A stretch of 64,000 nucleotides of DNA from Apiosordaria backusii (lineage: Eukaryota; Ascomycota; Sordariomycetes; Sordariales; Lasiosphaeriaceae), in assembly GCA_030549205.1 (NCBI GenBank), contig JAUKTV010000026.1, forward strand, positions 186,001 through 250,000, read 5' to 3'. The notes below the pieces were generated by a model. That model was given only the letters and a program-made list of their open reading frames with translations, searched no databases and was not told the origin of the DNA. Both the position numbers and the translations under genes were made by a program. This document shows positions 46,768 to 55,704 of this stretch, one piece after another (positions within the stretch are counted from its first letter, which is position 1; each line of letters begins with the position of its first letter).

Positions 46768-47315
46768 GTGGGCGGTTTGCGACAGCGAAAAAAAGCAGTC
46801 AATTGAAGGGACCGACCGGGGTGCGCAAAGTCGCAGAGAAAATATTCAATGGCCGGGCTGCCACAGACTGCGTCTTGGACATTTTTTGCATTGTCTTATC
46901 GATAACAATGATAACGTAATCCTGATCCCTGTTTACAGGTATGCCCCACAAGTAACTGCATCTGCTCCGTTTCACGACGGATAGGGACCGATCTTTGTCG
47001 ATGCGGCTCGGCATGTGGATTCGCCTGGCCTTATCCAGTGTGACACTTGGAAGACTGACCTCAACAACAGGTGGGTCAGTGTCTTCGACCAGGATGCGCG
47101 GCTTGGGTTGGAAGACCGTTACTTAGACTTCTTTCGCCGAAGTTGCGAGGGATTTGCTCATCAAGATACTGATGCATGTGCTGTAAACCGCCACGTGTTA
47201 GGCCAAGTCTCATCTTACTTCAAACAGCCAATGGATATTTAATTCTCACCGTCCTGCAGTATCCAGCACCTAGCTTCACACAGGCGCTGCTTACTCTGTG
47301 TCACAAGCAAAACAC
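46768..47315. promoter_or_regulatory. Divergent region DBP3 / small NTF2-like gene
   Basis: 548 bp between divergent starts, containing the promoters. No additional gene is seen. Confidence 0.45.
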
Positions 47316-47813
47316 ATGATGGTCCAAATCACCGAACTTGCCAAACAGGCCGTCGTTTCCTACGCAGCAGCCATCTCCCTGGCCGCCAGCCCCTCCAATT
47401 CCTCCGATCTCTCCAACGCAGCAGCAGCAATGTCCACCTTCTACCTCCCCAACGTAACCGCCTTCACCCTGGGCTCTATTACGAGAATACCAGATCAGGA
47501 CTCCTTCAAGCAAGGGACAGAATTTACGCTCGCAAAATACAACGCAAGCGGGATAGGAACCGATTTCAGGCTGGAGCGTTACAAGATTGACCCTATCGGG
47601 GAGACTAGCGCGATCGCTTGGGTCACGTACAGAATGGTCTTACCCGGGAGCGGTGGGGTTAGGAAGGGAAAGGGGATGTCTAATGGCGGTTGGGAATTTA
47701 CAAATGTTTATGGGTTTAGGGTTTTACCGGGTGGGAGGCAGGGGTGGGAGTGGGCTAATGCTGATGGGGAGTATACCGAGTTGTTGAAGAGGTATCCAGA
47801 TTTCTTGTCATGA
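47316..47813 (+). CDS. Small SnoaL/NTF2-like hypothetical protein
   Basis: 165 aa from the first ATG at 47316. Helices at the N-terminus (ITELAKQAVVSYAAAISLAA) are followed by FYLPNVTAFTLGSITRI and alternating beta-strand-like segments (DFRLERYKIDPIGETSAIAWVTYRMVLP, WEFTNVYGFRVL) ending with WEWANADGEYTELLKRYP. This is the pattern of cone-shaped NTF2-like folds. No catalytic residues or signal peptide can be assigned. It is the last ordinary gene before the repeat-rich part. Confidence 0.65.
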   Translation: MMVQITELAKQAVVSYAAAISLAASPSNSSDLSNAAAAMSTFYLPNVTAFTLGSITRIPDQDSFKQGTEFTLAKYNASGIGTDFRLERYKIDPIGETSAIAWVTYRMVLPGSGGVRKGKGMSNGGWEFTNVYGFRVLPGGRQGWEWANADGEYTELLKRYPDFLS

Positions 47814-49121
47814 TGGGGTGTCATTACCACAGTGGTGGGTTATAGGCGTGTCTGACAGTTCTCTATGGTGCGATCTACCTAATTGCTTTCCAAAGACTCG
47901 TCGTTACTCCATAAGAGGGTGGTGGGTCTTGTTCAAGATACTGCAAAACTTGTCTGAAGTTCCGTCATCTTTTGAGGCTCCAGGCACGCGCCAGGCTTAT
48001 CTTCTCCAGTGCTGACTTGCATCTGCCAAGCTCTCTAATAGGTACCACCGTATGCCCTACCTACCTATATAGTCACACCCGACAATATCTTTGGGATCAG
48101 TCCGTATCGGTCTCGGAAGGTGAGCAAAAGGTGAGCGCAGTGAGCATCACCCTGAGCTAAAGTGGATCCAAGGACCGTTCGGCTATACTTGCCGCAACCA
48201 AAACTGATCATGACTTCCGTTTTCTCCTTACGCGTACCAGTAGCCCGTTATCAAGCCCACTAGAACCACCATTTGTATTAAAATTGCAACTTTAGATATA
48301 GACGAACTTGTCCATTTTTCTAACAGAAGAAGACACATGAATTGCCATATTCATAAACATCTAGTGAAATAGCTTTGATTACTACAATTCAAAAATCACG
48401 TAAAGACGGCGAGAATGTGTAGCAGACTACCTGTCCGTTGCCCGAGTTTCCATTTGCCATCCCTTTAGTGGTGGAACATGTACTACCTGGTGGATTAATT
48501 CAACAGGCGTATACTAACCTCAAGGGATGAGGGGCGTCAAACTTCAATGGCCATAGATCCATAGCACTATGCAAACGGAGCGGCTGTAAGGCGCACCGCC
48601 CTCGGCCTACTTCCTTCAGGACCACTGGCGAGCATATTGAGCTGAAAATGTAAGTAGGGGGAAAGGAGGAAGGGCTGAGAGACCCACTCAGAAGGCAGAA
48701 CTTACATTCGCATCACCAAGGATTCTATTCCTCTCGGTATTGCCGATAACCCTACAACTTCCGACTCTTCATGGAAGGAAAATGGAGCTATCGGGGGTTT
48801 AGTCGTATGATTCCTGCCGATGTGCGAACTGATTTGCTTCTTGGCTCAGAGGCCGCGAACTTTGAATATGTCAGCTGGTACAGAGCAGGCAGCAGACTTC
48901 GGTGAACGCGAGAGTGGCGGAGTCAGGAACGGTCAGGGGCAAGTTGGATGGGGAGAGGAGAAGCGGCAGCAGATAGCGTAAAGGCATGGCTAGAACACGA
49001 AGTGGCTGGCTAATGCGCAGGGATACATGGGCTCCTGCTTGAAGGAACGCCGACTAGCGTCCGTGAAGTGAAGGCGTCGGGCGGTCATCCGCCAGGGGGG
49101 TCGTTGCCACCCTTACATATT
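47814..49121. other. Gene-poor transition zone
   Basis: 1.3 kb with no credible frame on either strand and no tandem repeats that I can support. Coding density falls to nothing here. Confidence 0.5.
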
Positions 49122-49700
49122 TCATTTTTCTCGATATCTGGGCTCTAGAGAAGGGCTTGTTGCTGTAGACTCGGTTCTACTGTAAACACCAGCGTCGGCA
49201 GCTCTTTGAAGCTTTCGAGCCTCAGTAGCGCTCTGCTTCTTTTTCTTGCCCTTTACGCAGAGTCACTTGTAGCTAACTTCTTTGTAAATAAACTACATGC
49301 TGAAGGGTATCTTCTTCCTAAACAAGGTACCAAGGCCTTCCATGTAGCTGCCTACCATCTCCCAATCGATTTCTAGGTCCTTGAATCGTTTCTTTAGACC
49401 GCGCTGAAGGCTTCGCTCGATGAATATATCGATGATCGTTTCATCGGATGCATATGTATTTCCACTTATCTTTATCTTTCAGGGGGCCTTCGAGTCGTGC
49501 CTGGAAGTCGACCTTCCAAAAATCGCTCGGAGCAAGGACGGGATCTGCGTCTGAACAAACATGCCTAACGTTAGCTCTGATATTGTCACGTTGGGAGATC
49601 TTCCATCAAATGTAATTCTGAATACATTCGAGGTTATTCTTATCATAATGTTTGTTACTTTCCTAACCACTCACTCGAAGAAGTGGTAATGCACGTTCAT
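49122..49700 (-). pseudogene. Decayed reading frame with four in-frame stops
   Basis: One minus-strand frame of about 190 codons reads as protein (FRITFDGRSPNVTISELTLG, ETIIDIFIERSLQRGLKKRF, SATEARKLQRAADAG) but has stops at 49671, 49479, 49293 and 49263 before its end at 49122. Each could have arisen by one C:G-to-T:A transition from Gln, Arg or Trp codons, as in RIP. The parent family was not recognised; an old transposon or repeated gene is likely. Confidence 0.45.
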
Positions 49701-50687
49701 TTGGCTGATCGACCTGTTCGGCCACTTAGCTGGCTCGTTCGGCGGCTGGGCGACTCTGGGGCTGTCGAAACTCGGAAGTATGGGGGTGAGTCGAGAAATG
49801 CTGAGGTTGCCACATTGCTTTGTTGCTGTCGCAGGCATTGAAGAGACGCCACGTGGTCACCTCCTTGGAGCTTCTAGACTTTGTTCGCGCCCAATACGTT
49901 GCAGTTCCGAGAGACCGCCCCTTCATGTTTACGGAACACACGCCGGCAGGCCAGTTGATTAGGCCCTGTCGGGTAGGTGGAAGCAATTACCGTGAAGACT
50001 CTGGGGTTCCTGGACTGCGAGGTACGACGGTGTGAGGTGACACCGAAGGAAGGCAAGTATAGGGAACTATGCCCTGCAAAAGAAAAAGAGATAGGGAACT
50101 ATACCCTGCCAATAAAATTATAAGTATTGAACTACAGGGATCTATGCCCTGGAAGAGAGTGTGGTGAACCAGTATATTGAACTTTGACTGTTTGACTTGA
50201 TCTTGAACTTAAGGAAGAAAAGAAAAGACAATTCCAAACACACTGCGAGAAGCCCTTTATGGGCATTGAAGACCTCGTTTTCCTCCTTATCGCTCCCCAC
50301 AACTTCCATCGGTTCAGTGGCCCACAGTGGCTTGTATCGCTGATAAGCTCTGTTGAGTCCCTCGTATTCGATTGATTCCAGTGGGTGAGAACGCCGTGGC
50401 TGCCGGGTCCTGGGCCGTTGAGAACGCTGTGGCTGCCGTGGCTTCAATTTGTGGCTCACTGTGGCAGCTGTGGCAGAAAACTCTGGCTCGCTGTGAGAGC
50501 TGTGGTTCCCAACTGCAAGTGCTGCTGGTGGTGCAAGTGCTGGAAAAACACGGAAGAAGGTACTGTAAAATCCACAAATAAGTGCTGTATTTCATTGATG
50601 CCGGATCTTGGGATCTACATGTTTAGCTAGATTAGATAAGGATTCTGCCACCTCAAACCACTTTTGGTAAAGTAGGAGCAGTTCAGA
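49701..50687. other. Repeat-rich stretch with small near-palindromes
   Basis: Between about 50045 and 50145 three near-palindromes of the type AGGGAACTATGCCCT occur about 50 bp apart. Between 50390 and 50550 there are GCTGTGG/GGCTG-rich imperfect repeats. No gene is supported. These resemble internal or leader parts of transposons. Confidence 0.45.
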
Positions 50688-51222
50688 CTCACCGCTTTCA
50701 GGCTCACCGCTTTCAGACTCACTGTGACGAACCCCTATCCAGAACCTCTGAAAGGGATACACAATTGAAGGCTGACTTCTGAATGTTGGTTCGGTGCAGC
50801 TAAACAGTGCACAACAAGATTGTCTCAATGTAAACACAAGATGCCGTGAATACAAGCTGTGATTGCATACTACAGAACTATCTACGAGCTGTCTAGTTCC
50901 TCCGTATATATAGACCGATTATCACCGCGTCCCGCGAGTTATCACCCGTGATAATGTTCTTGGCTTCTCAATCCCCAAGATTATCACTGGTGATACAACT
51001 CCTCTTGTCGTGATAATCCTCTGATTGGTTCTGGGGCAGAATGCCCCGCTGCTGCGTGCACGTGCCTCCGGAGTCTTGGGTTGTAACACTCACCGCTTTC
51101 AGACCCACAGCTTCCATCTCACCGCTTTCAGACTCACCGCTTTCAGACTCACCGCTTTCAGACTCACCGCTTTCAGACTCACCGCTTTCAGACTCGCCGC
51201 TTTCAGACTCGCCGCTTCTACA
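50688..51222. repeat. 15-bp tandem array (CTCACCGCTTTCAGA) split by a solo LTR
   Basis: Two units precede the solo LTR (from 50688) and about nine follow (51089-51222), one of them 14 bp. On the minus strand each 15-bp unit encodes a Ser-Glu-Ser-Gly-Glu pentapeptide. Later units carry C-to-G variants (CTCGCC). Confidence 0.85.
50723..51088 (-). mobile_element. Solo LTR of a Ty3/Gypsy element
   Basis: 366 bp on the minus strand, starting TGTTAC and ending GTCACA, flanked by the 5-bp direct repeat CTCAC (50718-50722 and 51089-51093). Its last 190 bp (from the TATATATA box) match the LTRs of the element at 53123-60425 at roughly 90%, but the U3 part is different and carries TTATCAC/GTGATAA palindromes. 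It is the remnant of an insertion that lost its body by LTR-LTR recombination. Confidence 0.88.
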
Positions 51223-51590
51223 CCTGTTCAAACGGAATTATATGTTAGTGTTGTGATTGCATACTGATAAACTCGTCCGAGTCCATCCTAACCGAACGAC
51301 TATATACTAGAATCCTTCCCGAACTCTCGAGCATCTTGCAGTGTTGGTTAATTGTGACAGTAATCCTGTCCTTCACCGCCAAGCCACGACACCCTTGAGT
51401 TTTGTCAGATATGTGAGGTGGACTTCGGGTGGTATAAACAGAAGTCGTTTGTTCGTCTAAGCTAGGATGAGGGTCACTCGCGGAAAAACTCAAAACCTTA
51501 GCTCCACCTTCCACGCAGTGGTGTGGCACACGCCTCAAACCAGCATCAGTCTAGTTACAAACAATATCGGAATCCCGACATCAACAGTTT
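51223..51590 (-). repeat. LTR-like leader remnant
   Basis: On the minus strand a TATATAG near 51305 is followed about 45 bp later by AGTATGCAATCACA (near 51260-51247), the same 14-mer found after the TATA box in the three LTRs of this window. It is probably the promoter end of another, divergent element. Confidence 0.45.
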
Positions 51591-51699
51591 CCATTTCCGT
51601 TCTTAGACCTGAGCACTTGCCGCTTTAACCTGAGCGGAAGTGGAGAAGCCCTGAGCATGGTGAGAAAGGCCCTGAGCAGGGTGAGCAATGAGTGAATTC

Positions 51700-52980
51700 A
51701 CGTGACACCAGGTTATTCCAGAGCTGTTTCTGGAGCGTAGACCGTTCGGTCAAGCAGGTAGGGATTATGACAGGCAACCCCTGCCTTCGCCAGAGTCAGA
51801 AGCAGCGTGGTATGTCCACGCCAGGATCAGTTTCTGAATTCGTCCAAATCAGGCAAATCATCTCCCTCCAAACATTGTTCATCCCGGTTCACCGAAACGT
51901 TGGATAGTTTCTAACTTGATCAGGCATGTAAGATTGCATTTTTACGCTAGTTCATACTCGCCTTACGGAGCCGCCAGCTATCGAATGCTACCTTTTGAGT
52001 GGGTCTGTTTGATTCCAAGAGCCATTTTTGGAGCAGAGCCATTTTTGGAGCAGAGCCATTTTTGGAGCAGAGCCATTTTTGGAGCATAGCCAGTTGGCTT
52101 AACAATATAAAAAGGAACTTCTGCCCCCTGCAGAGCCAAAAACAGCTTCCACATGATTACCAACGCAAACCATTTAGCCTAAGGCAGCGCGAGGATTATG
52201 ACATGGAATTCTTCCTCTGTTGAAGCCAGAAATAGCTTCTTCATTTTCCCCTGTATAGGTAGCAATGATTTGCCTTTACTGGAGCTTAAAACAGCTTCTA
52301 TATTTTGGCCTAGGCAAAAAGGGATCGCTGTTCTTACAGCCGGAAATGGCTTCTTCAGCCCCTGAATCCACAGATAACCCTCCCAAACCCTGACCTTCCA
52401 CAATGCCCCCCCCACTTCTTTTTCCTCCCAGAACATCAAAAATGAAGCTTTTCTTTTACTTTTTTTTTTTTGCTCTGGTGATCCCACAATGAGGACTTAT
52501 GTTAGTTGGCGGCTCCGTCAGGCAGGTATGACTAGCGTGAAAATGCGATCTTCCATACTCGATCAAGGAACGATATTTGGAGGAAGACGACTTGCCTGAT
52601 TTGGACTAACTCAGAAACTGTTCCTGGCGTGGATGCCACGCTGCACGAGCTGGATGTTGCAGTGTGGATTTCAGGACTCCGACTCCAAGAGCCATTTCTG
52701 GAGTGCAGCTATTCGGTTTGGCAGGTATTATGACAAGGATCTTCTTCCTTTGCAGTCGGAAACAGCTTCTATATGCAAATCATTTAGCCTAAGGCAGCGC
52801 TAGGATCATGACATGAAATCCCAGCCTCTGCTAAAGCCAGAAACGGCTTTTTTCATTTTGCCTGTGTAGGCAGCGATGGTCTGCCTTTGCTGGAGCCAGA
52901 AATGGCTTCTACGTTTTGACCTAGGCAACAAGGTATAGGGAATCGCTGCCTCTACTTAAGCCATAAATGGCTTCTAATGG
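51700..52980. repeat. Dispersed near-palindromes (GCCAGAAATGGC type)
   Basis: About eleven copies of an imperfect palindrome related to AAGCCAGAAATGGCTTC recur at about 60-100 bp spacing (near 51719, 52130, 52220, 52280, 52337, 52683, 52755, 52840, 52892, 52958 and in the 17-bp array). Segments 52130-52350 and 52755-52970 are a diverged direct duplication (shared CATTTAGCCTAAGGCAGCGC). No coding signal. Confidence 0.7.
52020..52087 (+). repeat. 17-bp tandem repeat, four units
   Basis: Four units of AGCCATTTTTGGAGCAG, the last with one change. The unit is itself a variant of the dispersed palindrome around it. Confidence 0.92.
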
Positions 52981-53122
52981 TAATATACAACAAGTCTGCA
53001 GGCGATTGTAGATAAAACCACGCTTCCGGATTCTTACAGTACCCTTTAGCTATACCGAACTGTTATTTAGAAGCGGTGGCTTTCGGCACCGCTAAAATCT
53101 GCTTTTTAGCAATGTGCCGAAA

Positions 53123-53524
53123 TGTCACGTTCTTGAATGCGGACTCCCGGCAGTCTCAGCCAATCAGAAGGAAGAAGGGAACAGCCAATCAAAGGAATAG
53201 GAGACAGACCTACCAGGAAAGGATCATTGGGATAAGAGCATGATCCGGGAATAGGATCATTGGATCATTGTGGTGATCCAACGATCCGGCTCTAGGGGAT
53301 CATTAGGAAAGGACAATGATCCAGGAAATAACGGTCTATATATACGGAGGAACTAGATAGCTTGTAGATAGTTCCGCAGTATGCAATCACAGCTTGTATT
53401 CACGGTATCTTGTGTTTACATTGAGACATCTTGTTGTGCACTGTTTAGCTGCACCGAACCAATTGTCAGAAGTTACCTTCAACCGAGTATCCCTTTCAGA
53501 GGTTCTGTACAGGGGTTCGTCACA
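53123..53524 (+). repeat. 5' LTR
   Basis: Starts TGTCAC, ends GTCACA, about 402 bp. TATATATA at 53337-53344. The last 191 bp (53334-53524) are identical to 60235-60425; the upstream U3 is rich in GGATCATT/AATGATCC palindromes and differs from the 3' LTR. The 5' boundary is inferred from the TG start and from the solo LTR ends. Confidence 0.8.
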
Positions 53525-53526
53525 CG

Positions 53527-53535
53527 TTGCATACT
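53527..53535 (+). other. Putative self-primer binding site
   Basis: TTGCATACT, two bases after the LTR, is the exact reverse complement of AGTATGCAA at 53378-53386, about 35-40 bp after the TATA box where transcription should begin. This is the arrangement of Tf1-type self-primed retrotransposons. No tRNA complement was recognised. Confidence 0.5.
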
Positions 53536-53577
53536 CACTTCAACTCTGTCACGGATAAGTTGAAGGTACCCATCACC

Positions 53578-55704
53578 ATGGCGGACAACAAAGAAAGCCC
53601 CCAAGCCATTCTGGCTCGACTCAACGCTCGCGTCAAGGAGCTCGAAGATGCGGTTCAACAGACCCAGGACCAAGTCGTCGCCGTTGGTCACCTGGATCAC
53701 CGCGGTAGCCAGCTGGCCAAGATCGAGGCCCCCGAACGCTATGGTGGCGGAAAAGGAGAGCTTGGAGGGTTCCTGATCCAGCTCAAGACCTATTTTCGGT
53801 ACTACCCTACTCGTTTCCCTGACGAGGAGTCCAAGGTCACCTACGCGGCATCTCGACTCAAGGACAAGGCTCTCGCGTGGTTCGAGCCCATCCTGGACGA
53901 CTATTACGAGAACGACGACGCAGGCACCAGGAAGGACATCACTAGGGAGTGCTTCGAGACCTTCAAGAAGTTCGAGACCCGCATCAAGGAAGTCTTCGGA
54001 GAGTACGATGAAGCTCGCCGAGCCCAGGAGAGACTCGCCAACTTGCGCCAGACCCGGTCGGCAGCCGACTATGCTGCCACCTTCAAGACCGACGCCCTGC
54101 GCAGCGAGATTAATGACGAAGGCTTGATGCAGCTTTTCTACAACGGACTCAAGGACGAAGTGAAGGACGAGTTGTACAAGGAGGAGAGACCGGACACCAT
54201 CGACAAATACATCGCTACAGCCATTCGTATCGACGACCGGCAGTTTCAACGCCGGATGGAGAAAAGAGGAACGCGTGCAAACCCAGGACAACACCGTGGC
54301 TCCGGAGGCTACCGAGCCAACGACAAGAAGAAACGCTACACCACAAGCGTGTCTGGAACCACTCACGCGGGACCTATGGAGATTGACGCAGTTCAGAAGC
54401 GGTTCAAGGGGAAGAACAACGTCAAGTGCTTCAACTGCGGGAAGACGGGGCATTTCAAGAGAGACTGTCGGGCACCCAAGCAGCTCAGCTGGAAGGAAAA
54501 GGAGGCGGCGGCAGTTGCGAAGACAACGCGGGTTGTTGAGATCTCAAGCATTGAGTACGGCAACGATGGATTCCTGGACTCAGCGGACGACTACACCGAC
54601 AGCGACTACGAGCATGAGACTCAGGAAGGAGAATTAACAGTCGACTCTGAGGGAGAAGACCGTGTTGTGGGACAAGAACTGCCAACCAGGGGAGCCACCA
54701 GGCTAGAGGAAAACACGGCTCCAGGACCCTCTGAGGAAACCTTGCGGAGACTAAGGCAGGTTTTCGTCACGACCGCCCTCTCGAGTTTAGACACGGGAGA
54801 GACCCTAAGGCAAGCCGAGGAACGGGTTCAAAGACTCGAGAAAGAGGTGGAAGAACTTCGGAACCAGCGAGAAGCGATTGAACGACACTATCGCGACCTC
54901 GAGGACAAGATGGCGCAAGCCACGACCGACAGCCCACCGCTTGCACAGCTCGGGCAGGGCAATGAACGCTGGATCATTCCGGAGGAAGAGTTCGTTGGAG
55001 ACCTTATGCGGCTCAACGAGTATGGAGAGACTTGGGATGAATTTTGGGCAGCGCGACCAGTGGCCAGCGTGGGACTCGCACTGACGCCAGAAGAGGTCCC
55101 AACACAGGGGTGGTATACTCCTTGCGAAGGAGACACGCCACAGGTTCACCCAAAACACCCAGAGCACAGAAGAATGCCATGGTTCCAGTGCATCGCTCAC
55201 GGATGCGCGGAACATTACCAGTTGAAAGCCCTTAACAGGCATTGGCCGATCAGGGAGGTTACCCAGACAGGACAACCAGCACCAGTATCGAGGACACTCG
55301 CAAGATGGGGAGCCCCGGACGAGGAATTAAACGACTATTTCTTGTGGAGACAAGGGGATCCGGTTCGACCCGACAATGTCCGACAGGTCATTCAGTTTTG
55401 GCCAAGAGAGGCTCGATGCTGCGTGGATAACCCCGATAAGGACATGGCTTATTGCCCAAGCAAGGATTGCGCACTTCACTTGAGAATGAAGGTGCGGGCA
55501 TACCACGCGGAAAGAAACATCACATGGGGAGAAGCCTATGGGATAGATGAACGCCCATCTGACAGCGAGGAATGGAAAGAGGCCCAACGACAATGGTTAG
55601 CCGGTTTCGAGCTGCTGGACAGTTCGGCGAAGGAGGACGCTCTGGAGGCTCAACAACAGTCGGGAAAAGGGCCACGGCCTTTCGCGGAGGCCGCAAACCT
55701 CTAA
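53578..55704 (+). CDS. gag: Gag polyprotein with zinc knuckle and long C-terminal extension
   Basis: 708 aa from the ATG at 53578. A capsid-like retrotransposon gag domain (about 35-240, with WFEPILDDY and the YAATFKTDALRSEI region) is followed by a CCHC zinc knuckle (CFNCGKTGHFKRDC, 284-297). Unlike ordinary Gypsy Gag it continues for 400 residues: an acidic linker, a coiled coil (about 405-460), and a Cys/His-rich region with CIAHGCAEH (538 on) and CCVDNPDKDMAYCPSKDC (614 on). The C-terminus overlaps the pol frame by 133 bp with the frameshift site inside the overlap. Gag forms the virus-like particle that packages the element RNA. Confidence 0.93.
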   Translation: MADNKESPQAILARLNARVKELEDAVQQTQDQVVAVGHLDHRGSQLAKIEAPERYGGGKGELGGFLIQLKTYFRYYPTRFPDEESKVTYAASRLKDKALAWFEPILDDYYENDDAGTRKDITRECFETFKKFETRIKEVFGEYDEARRAQERLANLRQTRSAADYAATFKTDALRSEINDEGLMQLFYNGLKDEVKDELYKEERPDTIDKYIATAIRIDDRQFQRRMEKRGTRANPGQHRGSGGYRANDKKKRYTTSVSGTTHAGPMEIDAVQKRFKGKNNVKCFNCGKTGHFKRDCRAPKQLSWKEKEAAAVAKTTRVVEISSIEYGNDGFLDSADDYTDSDYEHETQEGELTVDSEGEDRVVGQELPTRGATRLEENTAPGPSEETLRRLRQVFVTTALSSLDTGETLRQAEERVQRLEKEVEELRNQREAIERHYRDLEDKMAQATTDSPPLAQLGQGNERWIIPEEEFVGDLMRLNEYGETWDEFWAARPVASVGLALTPEEVPTQGWYTPCEGDTPQVHPKHPEHRRMPWFQCIAHGCAEHYQLKALNRHWPIREVTQTGQPAPVSRTLARWGAPDEELNDYFLWRQGDPVRPDNVRQVIQFWPREARCCVDNPDKDMAYCPSKDCALHLRMKVRAYHAERNITWGEAYGIDERPSDSEEWKEAQRQWLAGFELLDSSAKEDALEAQQQSGKGPRPFAEAANL

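Noticed and set aside
49726..50056. Overlapping frames on both strands just upstream of the decayed frame
   Set aside because: No motif, no consistent splice structure and mutual overlap; treated as non-coding.
53479..54453. 324-codon minus-strand frame opposite gag
   Set aside because: Shadow of gag; Val/Leu-rich composition follows from the complement of Lys/Glu/Asp codons. Unlike the 59,205-59,866 gene it has no motif and no splice logic.
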